In this document: one piece after another, positions 8,582 to 17,367 of the stretch
Numbering within the stretch: position 1 is the first letter of the stretch
Layout: each line of letters starts with the position of its first letter
The notes under the pieces: generated by a model
The model's database searches: none
Told to the model about the DNA's origin: nothing
What the model saw: only the letters and a program-made list of their open reading frames with translations
Made by a program: the position numbers and the translations under genes
Assembly (NCBI RefSeq): GCF_014638995.1
Contig: NZ_BMFR01000002.1
Location: 230,203-294,202 of the forward strand
Source of the DNA: Virgibacillus oceani
Lineage (GTDB): Bacteria > Bacillota > Bacilli > Bacillales > Amphibacillaceae
DNA length: 64,000 nt
Direction of reading: 5' to 3'

Positions 8582-9475
8582 TTAATATTCAACCTTATCT
8601 CTTCGCATAAAGAATTGCAGAATTAGCACAGTTATTAATGAAAGAATCAAAATCATTACACCAATGGTTGCACCGTAGCCAAAGTTATATTGCTTAAATG
8701 CCTGTTGATAAAGGTACGAACCCATAACATGTGTAGCGTTATTTGGTCCACCGCCTGTCATGATTTGCACAATAATAAATGAACCATTAAGCGTGGTAAT
8801 TACAATGTAAAGGACGGAAATTTTTATTTGTGGCCAAACAAGTGGTAAGGTTACTTTCCAGAATTGCTGCCATTCATTTGCCCCATCTATTTCGGCTGCC
8901 TCATAGTAGCTTTTCGATACGTTCGCTATACCACCCATCAGCATTAGCATGAAAAGTCCGATACCTGCCCATATAGATGGTAAAACGAGACTCGGCAGTG
9001 CCCACGTCTCATCACCTAGCCATGGCTTGGCCCAGCTTTCTAAACCGAGAAACTCCAGACCAGAATTTATGAACCCCATGCTTGGGTTATAAATAAATGT
9101 CCATAAGATACCAATAACTACAACAGACATAATGTTCGGAAAGAAAAAGATAATCCGATAGAATGGCGCTTCTTTGATTTTTAGCTGTGTTAAGGCTACA
9201 GCAAAAAACATTGCTAGAATCATAATTCCAATAACCTTGGTTACTACTAGAAAGTAATCATGAATAATCGTATCGGGGATTATTGCATCATTCAACAAAT
9301 GTATGTAATTATCTATACCAATGAATTCTTTATTTTCTGCTGACCCTGACCAATCAAAAAACGAATAGTACAAACCGCTAAACAAAGGATAAAGGGTAAA
9401 AATAGCAAACATAATAAAGGTAGGAAGTAAACAAAAAGCTAGAAATAAATATTTTTGCTTCTTAGACTGTACCAT
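8582..9475 (-). CDS. ABC sugar importer permease, MalF/UgpA type
   Basis: 297 aa with six membrane spans and the EAA motif YYEAAEIDGANEWQQFWKVTLPL near residue 195. The N-terminal pattern LLPTFIMFAIFTLYPLFSGLYYSFFDW is typical of CUT1 MalF/UgpA permeases. The ATG at 9475 follows AAAGGTG. It pairs with the MalG-type permease 58 nt downstream and the lipoprotein binding protein upstream. Confidence 0.87.
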   Translation of the reverse strand: MVQSKKQKYLFLAFCLLPTFIMFAIFTLYPLFSGLYYSFFDWSGSAENKEFIGIDNYIHLLNDAIIPDTIIHDYFLVVTKVIGIMILAMFFAVALTQLKIKEAPFYRIIFFFPNIMSVVVIGILWTFIYNPSMGFINSGLEFLGLESWAKPWLGDETWALPSLVLPSIWAGIGLFMLMLMGGIANVSKSYYEAAEIDGANEWQQFWKVTLPLVWPQIKISVLYIVITTLNGSFIIVQIMTGGGPNNATHVMGSYLYQQAFKQYNFGYGATIGVMILILSLITVLILQFFMRRDKVEY

Positions 9476-9554
9476 CCAATCACCTTTCTTCTAAATAAAT
9501 GGGTATGGAAGATAGGTGGACATTCCAAGCCCTATCTTCCATACCGCACATCAA

Positions 9555-10886
9555 TTACTTACTGCTACGATATTGCTCTGCAGCTTTTTCTGCTTCTTTC
9601 ACAAAATCTTCTGCAGAAATATTGCCTAACATCAATGAAACAAGAGAATTACTAATTGGCGTTTCAAGATCTGCACTCATTGGATGTGGCTTATTATAGA
9701 TTTGTACCTGTTCAGGATCGTTAATCATTGCATTCGCATCGATTAAATATTCCGGTACATTTTCATTCGTAGATAGATCCACACCAGTTAAGTTCATAAT
9801 CGCACCAGTATGCTCAGAGAATAATGACGCATATTCTTTTGTGAAGACAAACTCTACAAACGCTTTGGCAGCTTCAGGATTTTCCGCTTCTTTTGCAATT
9901 GCAAGCGGGCGTAAATCCGGCACAATTGCGCCTGGCTCACCAGCATCATTCATCGGTGATGGAATGAATCCATATTTAAAGTCTTCAGGAGCATCTTTTA
10001 CCATTTCATTAGGTAACCAGAAGCCTACCGGAATAAATGCATTTTCATGAAGCAAGAAGTTCATTTGTGATTGTGTATGATTCAATGCACCGAAACCTTC
10101 ATCAATATAGCCTGCTTTTTGCATTTCTTCAACCTTTTTCATAACTCCCAGTACAGCATCACTTGACCAAGCACCTTCAGCACCATCAATTACGTTAGCA
10201 AGCAATTCCTCACCGCCAGCTGCTGCAAATGCTGGGTAGAGCACCCCTCGTAAGAAGTAATATGGGTATTGCCCAGTTGTTACAAATGGGTCAATGCCTT
10301 CTTCATCTTTAATAGTACCCATAGTACTCATAAATGCTTCAAAATCCATTGGAATCTCATAGCCTTTTTCTTCAAACAATGTTTTATCATACCAAGTTCC
10401 CCATGTATCAAATACCAATGGCAAGCTATAGATCTTACCATCGTCATATTGAGCAGGGTCCACTATGAAACTATCCATTAATGGTGTTCCATCTTCCAAT
10501 TTCACACCATTAACCCATTCCGTTAAATCCATCAATTGTCCATCTTCAACCATTTGTGTTTCACTTGACCCTGCACCGTCAATGTATACTACATCAGGTG
10601 GATCACCGGATACCCAACGGGAACGCATTTCTTCATTAATATTTGGACCTGCATGTTCGATAACGTTTACGTCAGGATATTTTTCTTTAAAGTCTTTTAT
10701 AACCTCTTTCCACCAAGAATCACCATATCCTCCAACGAAGTACTGAATTTCCAGGTCATTACTACTTGAACCTTTGTCTTTCTTGGTACTAGCCTCATCG
10801 TCTGATGAACATGCTGTAACTAATGCTAGCGTTGAAATAGCTACCAATAGAAACAATAAACGGCCATTAAATAATTTCTTCACCAT
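9555..10886 (-). CDS. ABC sugar-binding lipoprotein (probable MurNAc/amino sugar)
   Basis: 443 aa. A lipoprotein signal with lipobox LVTAC (Cys ~26) is followed by a family 1 extracellular solute-binding fold (VIEHAGPNINEEMRSRW, then GLPYNDG-like hinge regions typical of MalE-type proteins). It captures a sugar outside the membrane for the two permeases downstream. The ATG at 10886 follows AAAGGGGG. It lies 79 nt after murQ in the same operon, which makes MurNAc or a MurNAc-containing saccharide the most likely ligand; a generic CUT1 oligosaccharide is the alternative. Confidence 0.85.
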   Translation of the reverse strand: MVKKLFNGRLLFLLVAISTLALVTACSSDDEASTKKDKGSSSNDLEIQYFVGGYGDSWWKEVIKDFKEKYPDVNVIEHAGPNINEEMRSRWVSGDPPDVVYIDGAGSSETQMVEDGQLMDLTEWVNGVKLEDGTPLMDSFIVDPAQYDDGKIYSLPLVFDTWGTWYDKTLFEEKGYEIPMDFEAFMSTMGTIKDEEGIDPFVTTGQYPYYFLRGVLYPAFAAAGGEELLANVIDGAEGAWSSDAVLGVMKKVEEMQKAGYIDEGFGALNHTQSQMNFLLHENAFIPVGFWLPNEMVKDAPEDFKYGFIPSPMNDAGEPGAIVPDLRPLAIAKEAENPEAAKAFVEFVFTKEYASLFSEHTGAIMNLTGVDLSTNENVPEYLIDANAMINDPEQVQIYNKPHPMSADLETPISNSLVSLMLGNISAEDFVKEAEKAAEQYRSSK

Positions 10887-10965
10887 ATTTGCCCCCTTTG
10901 TTTTTTAACTAATATATGAAACGCATTAACAGTTCATGTACCTGTTAATGGGGTTTCCAAAATAA

Positions 10966-11865
10966 TTATTTCAAGTAATCTATTGCCTTTCTCACATAGC
11001 CATTGCTTTTATCAATAGCTTCCATGGCTTCATTTAATGCAACTCCAGCCTTTATCATAACGATGGCTGGTTTTACTTCATTATTTGTAAGACGAAGAAC
11101 ATTTTCTGCTTCCTTGTATGATACATTTGTAACTTCCATAATTGTACGCTTTGCACGTTCCATTAATTTGTAGTTACTTGCGTGTACATCTACCATAAGA
11201 TTCTCATGTACCTTTCCCAGCTTAACCATCGTAGTTGTACTGATCATATTGAGAATCATTTTATGTGCTGTAGCTGCTTTCATTCGCGTCGAACCAGTCA
11301 ATACCTCTGGCCCCACTACGACTTCTATATTACAATCTGCAAAACTACTAATTAATGAATTTTCATTACATGATAACGAAATAGTATAAGCACCAATGTC
11401 ACGTGCTAATTTTAATGCACCAATTGGATAAGGTGTTCGACCACTTGCGGTTATGCCAACTACAACATCATTTTTTGAAATTCCTCTATCTTTCAAATCG
11501 GCAGATCCCTGTTCTTCATTGTCCTCTGATCCTTCAATAGCATGAAAAAAAGCCCCATTGCCTCCTGCCATTACCGTTTGGACCATTTCTTTAGAAGTCA
11601 TGAAAGTTGGCGGGCATTCAGACGCATCCATCACACCTAGTCTTCCACTGGTTCCAGCACCTACATAAAATAATCTGCCACCATTTGATAATGCGTCCAC
11701 AATATGATCGACAGCAACTTCCACTTTAGGTAAAACAGCTTCAACAGCTAATGCCACTCTTTTGTCTTCCTCATTAATCGTTTTTAAAATATCAGCCGTT
11801 GTCATTTCATCAAGATTCATAGTATTTAGATTTCTTTTTTCAGTAGTTAGATTACCTAATTCCAT
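10966..11865 (-). CDS. murQ: N-acetylmuramic acid 6-phosphate etherase MurQ
   Basis: About 299 aa SIS-domain protein. MurQ hydrolyses the lactyl ether of MurNAc-6-phosphate, giving GlcNAc-6-phosphate and D-lactate. Family hallmarks are NLTTEKRN at the N-terminus, YVGAGTSGRLGVMDASECPPT, GGNGAFFHAIEGSEDNEE, GITASGRTPYPIGAL, and STRMKAATAHKMILNMIST. Start: a TTG at 11895 is also in frame, but ATG 11865 gives the canonical N-terminus and usual length. A consensus promoter and a cre-like site precede it. It heads the operon with the ABC importer; the kinase and RpiR regulator are immediately upstream. Confidence 0.93.
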   Translation of the reverse strand: MELGNLTTEKRNLNTMNLDEMTTADILKTINEEDKRVALAVEAVLPKVEVAVDHIVDALSNGGRLFYVGAGTSGRLGVMDASECPPTFMTSKEMVQTVMAGGNGAFFHAIEGSEDNEEQGSADLKDRGISKNDVVVGITASGRTPYPIGALKLARDIGAYTISLSCNENSLISSFADCNIEVVVGPEVLTGSTRMKAATAHKMILNMISTTTMVKLGKVHENLMVDVHASNYKLMERAKRTIMEVTNVSYKEAENVLRLTNNEVKPAIVMIKAGVALNEAMEAIDKSNGYVRKAIDYLK

Positions 11866-11903
11866 TTTCCTATTATTCTCCTTGTTATCATCCAAGTGGT
11901 ATG

Positions 11904-11917
11904 TAAAAACGCTTTCA
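11904..11917. promoter_or_regulatory. cre-like CcpA site in the murQ leader
   Basis: TAAAAACGCTTTCA fits the cre consensus TGWNANCGNTNWCA at every defined position but the second. It lies about 40-50 nt downstream of the probable murQ transcription start, where CcpA acts as a roadblock. Function is inferred. Confidence 0.5.
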
Positions 11918-11960
11918 ATTTCCTGAATTGATTTAGTACTTTTATCACGAATTTGATTTT

Positions 11961-11988
11961 ATTATAATACAATGAATTATTTTGTCAA
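11961..11988 (-). promoter_or_regulatory. Sigma-A promoter of murQ-ABC operon
   Basis: On the minus strand a perfect -35 TTGACA (complement of 11983-11988) and perfect -10 TATAAT (complement of 11961-11966) are separated by 16 nt. Transcription would start near 11954. Confidence 0.75.
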
Positions 11989-12006
11989 TAAAACGTCTTG
12001 AACACA

Positions 12007-12019
12007 GAAATAAAATTTC
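12007..12019. promoter_or_regulatory. Possible operator for the RpiR regulator
   Basis: GAAATAAAATTTC is a 5-3-5 inverted repeat 19 nt upstream of the murQ -35, directly after the regulator gene. RpiR-family regulators bind inverted repeats of this kind; assignment to this regulator is inference from position only. Confidence 0.3.
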
Positions 12020-12069
12020 AGACAATCCATAGCTAAACCAAGTATATTCCATCTTTTTTTTCTAAAAGT

Positions 12070-12966
12070 TTATTTTTTAGAATATTTCTGTATACGTTTT
12101 CCCTGTAATGCATCTTCCCTAAAAAATGCAATTGCTTCCCTTGTTTCATCTAATCGATTTATTGTTTCTTCATATTCTTCAGATGCCAAACACATAAACA
12201 AAATATCAATAATATGAAGCTGTGCTATTCGGGAAGATGTCGCTCCACTTCTAAATGTAGCTTCTCTTGCAGCAGAGGTATGCAATTTTATGTCCGAGTA
12301 TTTAGATACCAACGAGTTTCCATATTTCGTAATGCTAATTGTTTTTGCTTGCTTTTGTTTTGCAAGCTCCAGTAATTTTGCTACTTCTTGCGTATTGCCT
12401 GAGAATGAAATACCAACAACAACATCATCGGTACCTTTATTTGCGATAGATGTTGCTGCCATATGAACATCAGAAAATGAGTTTACTTGCTTGTCTATTC
12501 TTAAAAACTTTTGTTCCGCATCCAATGCAGCAATATAAGATGCCCCGAATCCAACAAAGATAATCGTCTTTGCATTTGTTAATGCGGTAACAGCTTCCCG
12601 TAAATTTTCCACATTCATGATATCTACTGTCTCTTTTAATGTTTGTGTTGTATTCGATGTAACTTTTTCAATGATGTTTTTATATTCATCGTGTGGTTCA
12701 ATATCCCGGTAACCAGCAACTGTCTGTTCACGCATGTCGCCCGCTACACGAATTTTCAGTTCTTGAAAACTGTTAAAGCCTACAGATTTACAAAGTCTTA
12801 TTACCGCTGCGCTGCTTGTTTTACTTCTTTCGCCTAACGTTTGAGCAGTCAACAATATTGATTCTTCGGGATTCTCTAAAATATATTGCGCAATTTTTTT
12901 CTCTGATGGCGGCAATGTATGGATCAGCTCTTTTAATATTAGGAGTCCGCCTTTTACATGGGACAT
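12070..12966 (-). CDS. RpiR-family regulator, MurR-like
   Basis: About 298 aa. The N-terminal ~75 residues form an RpiR-type HTH (SEKKIAQYILENPEESILL, then SSAAVIRLCKSVGFNSFQELK); the rest is a SIS sugar-phosphate-binding domain (VVVGISFSGNTQEVAKLLELA). MurR proteins respond to MurNAc-6-phosphate and control murQ. Start: ATG 12966 is 1 nt after the TAA of the kinase gene and is preceded by AGGTGA within that gene's end, indicating translational coupling. An ATG at 12987 has no site. Its position between kinase and murQ supports control of amino sugar use. Confidence 0.85.
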   Translation of the reverse strand: MSHVKGGLLILKELIHTLPPSEKKIAQYILENPEESILLTAQTLGERSKTSSAAVIRLCKSVGFNSFQELKIRVAGDMREQTVAGYRDIEPHDEYKNIIEKVTSNTTQTLKETVDIMNVENLREAVTALTNAKTIIFVGFGASYIAALDAEQKFLRIDKQVNSFSDVHMAATSIANKGTDDVVVGISFSGNTQEVAKLLELAKQKQAKTISITKYGNSLVSKYSDIKLHTSAAREATFRSGATSSRIAQLHIIDILFMCLASEEYEETINRLDETREAIAFFREDALQGKRIQKYSKK

Positions 12967-12967
12967 A

Positions 12968-13948
12968 TTAATCACCTGCTTTTTCATATGTATTTGTAAT
13001 ATTGGTTATTAAACCCTTTTTTGGTTTGATTCCATTCATTATATAAGCCCCAATAATAGATCCGCAAACTGGGGCTATTTCGGGAATTACTATCTTTAAA
13101 CTAGTATATGTTTGTAATTTCCTATCAATTAATTTTGGCACTATTTCCCTTTCATTAAAAATCCCGCCGCACAATACAACCTTTACCAATTCATCTGTTT
13201 CAAAGAGTTTTGAATATAATGTCTGGATATTAAGAACCAATTCTTCAACAACGTTATACAGGATATCATTTGCTGCACTATCGTTTAATTTATATGCTTG
13301 AAACACAATTTTTGATAGAGGGGAGATTTCTTCTTTTGGCATTGGGGAATTGTATATGTTTTGAATTAAACCATAGACATTGTCAACGTTAAAATGTGAG
13401 AGCATCATTTTCAGCATCTTCGTTTTCGGTCCCCTGCCATCAACAGATTTTAATACAGAAATAATCCCTTGTCTTCCGATATCATAACCGCTGCCCTCAT
13501 CACCAAATAAGTATCCCCAGCCACCAACACGGCAATGTTTTCGTTTACCGTTTATTCCGTATGTAATAGAACCTGTTCCGGAAATTTGTACAATCCCGGG
13601 GTCTCCATATGTACCAGAATATAACGCATTTATTGAATCGGGTACAACCTGCAATTCCACATCTTCAGTTAATAGTTGTTTTATAATTTGTTCAATATCT
13701 TTTTGGTTTTCTGCATTTCCAGTACCGGCTATACCGGCAAATAGACTTCTCAAATTCTTATATTGTACTGGGGCTTGTTGTTCAAGGTCCTGAAGTAACA
13801 TTTTAAATGTATTAATAAGTGATTTTTTGGAAACGACATTAGGATTGGAAGGACCTCCCGTGGATCTTGCTACGATTAATCCTTGCATGTCAGCGAGAAC
13901 AGCAATTGTTTTTGTTCCACCACCATCAATACCAACTACATAGTCCAT
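12968..13948 (-). CDS. BadF/NagK-type amino sugar kinase, probable MurNAc/GlcNAc kinase
   Basis: 326 aa ASKHA-fold kinase of the BadF/BadG/BcrA family. Visible motifs are the phosphate-1 loop GIDGGGTKTIAV, the ISGTGSITYGI loop, VGGWGYLFGDEGSGYDIGR, and VLCGGIFN in the adenosine region. Family members include human-type GlcNAc kinase and clostridial MurK, which phosphorylates MurNAc and GlcNAc at C6. Next to MurQ and a MurR-like regulator, a cytoplasmic kinase for imported MurNAc is the simplest role and would replace PTS phosphorylation by MurP. The ATG at 13948 follows AAAGGAA. GlcNAc-only activity is the alternative. Confidence 0.82.
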   Translation of the reverse strand: MDYVVGIDGGGTKTIAVLADMQGLIVARSTGGPSNPNVVSKKSLINTFKMLLQDLEQQAPVQYKNLRSLFAGIAGTGNAENQKDIEQIIKQLLTEDVELQVVPDSINALYSGTYGDPGIVQISGTGSITYGINGKRKHCRVGGWGYLFGDEGSGYDIGRQGIISVLKSVDGRGPKTKMLKMMLSHFNVDNVYGLIQNIYNSPMPKEEISPLSKIVFQAYKLNDSAANDILYNVVEELVLNIQTLYSKLFETDELVKVVLCGGIFNEREIVPKLIDRKLQTYTSLKIVIPEIAPVCGSIIGAYIMNGIKPKKGLITNITNTYEKAGD

Positions 13949-14051
13949 ATATTCATCATTCCTTTAATGCCTGATAACTCAATAGTATATAAATAATAGC
14001 GGATACACAAGATTTTTAAAATTTAATTTCACCTAACCTTTAACTTCCCGA

Positions 14052-14090
14052 ATAAAAATTACAAAAAGCTGAACCCAAAGGATCCAGCTT
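14052..14090 (-). terminator. Terminator of the pRiA4b ORF-3-like gene
   Basis: An 11-bp stem with two G-T pairs (14066-14076 with 14080-14090), a 3-nt loop, and a T-rich minus-strand tail lie 14 nt past the stop codon. Confidence 0.75.
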
Positions 14091-14103
14091 CAACTCTGTA
14101 TTT

Positions 14104-15675
14104 TTAAACCATCCAATCCCTTAACCCCGCAAGCATTTCTATCACCACGGGCAAATGTTCCTTCACTTCCACATTCAAATCTAAATAATCTATTAATGGT
14201 CTAACAGTTGCAGCTGTTTTTCCATCCATCAAAATCAATTCGGGAATTCCTTCAATCGCAGTCAGCAAATTTAATAATTCAGTTTGCTTTGCACCTGGTT
14301 CTGATTCACCTGTAAGCATATTTTGATAAAATATTATCCCCTGATTATGATCAGCCCCAACGGATAATAGCGGGAAAGCCGGCCGATCATTAGGATTATT
14401 CTGTACCGGCATTTCTACATACTGCAGGGAAAACTCAACAGTTGACGGAATTACATCTTTTATACGTCCTATTCTCTTTAAATCAAATTCCGAGAGAGAT
14501 AATGGAACTTGCATTTGTTCCACACCATAGTCTTCTAATGATAATACTTCATTTTCAAATAGGATTTCATCATGTACCTTGTACGGGACTTTTGCATATA
14601 TTTCATATCCCTCATACATATCAGGAATTCTTAATCCATTAGCGATTTCATTGCACACATCCATTGCCTGTTCCAATGCTATCTTCAACAGGCGGACTTC
14701 ATCGGGATTTTCTACAAACCAAGGTAAAAACCCCGGCATGAAACTACGGAATTCCGGCCATGCTTTTCGCCCACGAAATGGTATGCTATACGATTTAATT
14801 AATTCATAATCGTCCTTTTCCAAATCCTCTCTGTCCTCAAAGCTTACAAGCAAGCTTCTCTGTTTTAATAAAATTTCAAAGTTATCCGGTATCTTTCCGC
14901 TTATTATATCCTTCAATGTAGCGTAACCTTCTTTAACTATATAAACGGCCATACCATAATTTTCACCCGCTCCACCAAGGATGGAACAAAATAAACGCTG
15001 CTCAGTCATTGGGTCAATTACTGCAAATATGCTGCTGTCATCCATATACTCCCAAGGTTTCAATTTTTGAAACTCTTTAGCTTTTTGAAGTACATCCCCC
15101 CAATAGTCCACCTCATGATCTATGGTCTCACCAATCGCTTTCGTTTGCATCCCTGCTAAAGCCTGCAAATCAACATTAACCTCTTTTACCAGCTGCTTAG
15201 AATTAGCATGGGTAAGATCAACTGTACCCATGATTACTTCCCCGCGACTATCCTCTTCAGGAGCTATGTTTCGCGCACCAACACAACGTGGATATTCAAC
15301 ACCCTTTTCAGCGGCAAACATTTTCATTAAAACAATTTCATGCTGCCAATCATCACCAAAATCGTAGGTGTACATTATTTTATCATTTGTTTTTTTAAAC
15401 CAGTTAGCTAGTACCTCTTCGTTTTCATTGTATTCGTCAAAAAATGATGGCATACCAAATTCCATTTCATAGTCCCCGGATTTAATTTCTATGTTGTCCG
15501 TTTTTACACCATCCATCTTACGTACAAAAAAACTATGCAAATGTGAATTTGTCCAGTCAAATGCCAGCTGCAGAATTTCATGCAGTTCGTTAAACGTTGC
15601 TCTGCTATCAACACGAAGCTTACGCCAAACAGGTACACCGACATCCTTTAAAGTTACTTTTAATTCAAGAATCAT
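14104..15675 (-). CDS. Plasmid pRiA4b ORF-3-like family protein
   Basis: About 523 aa, soluble, with no signal peptide. Residues ~1-180 match the pRiA4b ORF-3-like domain (VPVWRKLRVDSRATFNELHEILQLAFDWTNSHLH, YDFGDDWQHEIVLMK, YPRCVGARNIAPEEDS), originally noted on an Agrobacterium plasmid and IS1096. The C-terminal ~300 residues hold further conserved, uncharacterised modules (RLFCSILGGAGENYGMAVY; PFRGRKAWPEFRSFMPG). Start: ATG 15675 is 6 nt from GAGGTGA; an ATG at 15678 and GTG at 15684 are also in frame but sit too close to the site. Biochemical function is unknown. No transposase lies nearby. Confidence 0.8.
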   Translation of the reverse strand: MILELKVTLKDVGVPVWRKLRVDSRATFNELHEILQLAFDWTNSHLHSFFVRKMDGVKTDNIEIKSGDYEMEFGMPSFFDEYNENEEVLANWFKKTNDKIMYTYDFGDDWQHEIVLMKMFAAEKGVEYPRCVGARNIAPEEDSRGEVIMGTVDLTHANSKQLVKEVNVDLQALAGMQTKAIGETIDHEVDYWGDVLQKAKEFQKLKPWEYMDDSSIFAVIDPMTEQRLFCSILGGAGENYGMAVYIVKEGYATLKDIISGKIPDNFEILLKQRSLLVSFEDREDLEKDDYELIKSYSIPFRGRKAWPEFRSFMPGFLPWFVENPDEVRLLKIALEQAMDVCNEIANGLRIPDMYEGYEIYAKVPYKVHDEILFENEVLSLEDYGVEQMQVPLSLSEFDLKRIGRIKDVIPSTVEFSLQYVEMPVQNNPNDRPAFPLLSVGADHNQGIIFYQNMLTGESEPGAKQTELLNLLTAIEGIPELILMDGKTAATVRPLIDYLDLNVEVKEHLPVVIEMLAGLRDWMV

Positions 15676-15712
15676 CATAATCACCTCATTTCGTACAGTT
15701 TAACATACAATT

Positions 15713-15745
15713 TTAAAAAACACGCCTGGTTTTCCCAAACGTGTT
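15713..15745 (-). terminator. Terminator of the maltodextrin operon
   Basis: An 11-bp stem with two G-T pairs (15719-15729 with 15735-15745), a 5-nt loop, and at least five minus-strand T residues lie 8 nt past the maa stop. Confidence 0.85.
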
Positions 15746-15752
15746 ACTTTCA

Positions 15753-16313
15753 TCAAACGTCAATTTGTTTAATTATCTTCGCAGGATTACCGCCAACAAC
15801 AACATTATCCGGCACATCCTTCGTCACTACCGCCCCAGAGCCAATAACCACATTGTTTCCAATGTTTATTCCCGGATTAATAACCGATCTGCCGCCGATC
15901 CAAACATTATCACCTATACATACAGGCTTTCCAAATTCAACCCCTGAAGTTCTTTCATACGGGTTCAGCGGATGTGTAGCGGTATAGATATGAACTCCCG
16001 GAGCAATGAAACAATTATTTCCGATTCGAATCTCGCATACATCTAAGAATACACAATTGAAGTTGACATAAAAATTTTCACCAACGTGAATGTTATAGCC
16101 ATAATCACAACGAAATGTCGGTTCAATGTAGCTATTCTCCCCGATTGCACCAAACAATTTACGTAATAATTCCATACGTTCTTTTTTTTCCGTTTCCATT
16201 GTTTGATTGTATAATCTGGTCAGTTTTCTGGCATTTGTACGTTCCCTGATTAAATCCGGATCTGCCGGGTTATACAAATCTCCATTAATCATTTTTTCTT
16301 TTTCTGTTTTCAT
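15753..16313 (-). CDS. maa: Maltose O-acetyltransferase
   Basis: 186 aa hexapeptide-repeat (left-handed beta-helix) acetyltransferase of the Maa/LacA type. The N-terminal Maa cap is [21 protein letters not shown], and the signature [24 protein letters not shown] contains the catalytic His. It transfers acetyl from acetyl-CoA to maltose or glucose and is thought to prevent sugar build-up. Start ATG 16313 lies 8 nt from GGAG; a GTG three codons upstream has no site. It is the last gene of the maltodextrin operon and begins 14 nt after the LacI regulator gene. Confidence 0.88.
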   Translation of the reverse strand: MKTEKEKMINGDLYNPADPDLIRERTNARKLTRLYNQTMETEKKERMELLRKLFGAIGENSYIEPTFRCDYGYNIHVGENFYVNFNCVFLDVCEIRIGNNCFIAPGVHIYTATHPLNPYERTSGVEFGKPVCIGDNVWIGGRSVINPGINIGNNVVIGSGAVVTKDVPDNVVVGGNPAKIIKQIDV

Positions 16314-16327
16314 GCTGCTCACTCCAA

Positions 16328-17347
16328 TCAGCTTTTCTTACTCACCGATCCTCGATAAACAATATCATAAGGGATAATAATTCGCTTAGCAGGTTCTGAC
16401 TTGTTAGTTGTTTTTTCGATTAACGCTTTTGCAGACTGTGCACCAAGTTCATATATCCTAACATCGACTGTTGTTAGCGCAGGTCTTGTTATTTCTGACA
16501 AATAGACATTGTTAAAGCTGACAAGCGAAATGTCTTTTGGTACGGAAAAGCCTGATTCTTCAAGTGTGCTTAAAACTCCTAAACTCATTAAATCATCACT
16601 GACAACAATTCCGGTCGGCTGTTCCGATAACGCAAATAGCTGACTTACGGCATCACGACCTCCAGATTTTAAAAACTCCGCGTGGATTTTATATGATTCA
16701 GGATAGGACAACCCTGCTTCTTTCATTGCTGCCTCATATCCTGCCTCCCTGTCCATTGTTACAAATAAATCCCTTGATCCACCGATAAATGCAATTTTTT
16801 TGTGACCTTGCTTAATTAAATGATTCGTAATTTCTTTTCCCGCAGAAAAATTATCATTATCAACATGTGTAATTTCACTTATATAATCATAAGGTTTACC
16901 GACAATCACAAACGGAAAACTTTTCTCCATTAAAAAATTCATGACACTGTCGTTCAACCGTGAATAAAGCAGGATAACCCCATCAACATAGCTACCGTAG
17001 ACCATGCGCTGCACTTCATCTAAAATCTCTTCATCTGTTTCCCCAGTTGACAAAGTCAATGAATACTGCATGTCATGTGTTACGGAACCAATACCACGTA
17101 AAATCTCTGGAAAAAAGGGATTTTGCAATGCTTTATCGGCAGAAGATGGCATAATAACGCCAATTGCTTTTGTTGATTTAGCAACTAAGTTTCGTGCATT
17201 TACGTTCGGATGATAGCCCAGATTCTTCATGGCCTTCCGAACCTTTTTTTTCGTGTCTAAACTAATCCTCGGATTGTCGGCAATCACTCTAGATACAGTA
17301 GAGGGTGATACACCTGTTGCCTTTGCTACATCTTTGATTGTTACCAT
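16328..17347 (-). CDS. LacI-family regulator of maltodextrin use (MalR-like)
   Basis: 339 aa. The N-terminal LacI HTH ([20 protein letters not shown]) with hinge helix ([18 protein letters not shown]) is followed by a periplasmic-binding-protein-like effector domain ([33 protein letters not shown]). The gene sits inside the mdx operon between the GH31 glucosidase and maa, so it probably binds the two related operators at 23350-23365 and 23490-23505 and is released by maltose or a maltodextrin. The ATG follows AGGGTGA. Confidence 0.87.
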   Translation of the reverse strand: MVTIKDVAKATGVSPSTVSRVIADNPRISLDTKKKVRKAMKNLGYHPNVNARNLVAKSTKAIGVIMPSSADKALQNPFFPEILRGIGSVTHDMQYSLTLSTGETDEEILDEVQRMVYGSYVDGVILLYSRLNDSVMNFLMEKSFPFVIVGKPYDYISEITHVDNDNFSAGKEITNHLIKQGHKKIAFIGGSRDLFVTMDREAGYEAAMKEAGLSYPESYKIHAEFLKSGGRDAVSQLFALSEQPTGIVVSDDLMSLGVLSTLEESGFSVPKDISLVSFNNVYLSEITRPALTTVDVRIYELGAQSAKALIEKTTNKSEPAKRIIIPYDIVYRGSVSKKS

Positions 17348-17367
17348 TCACTTCACCCTCTACATTT

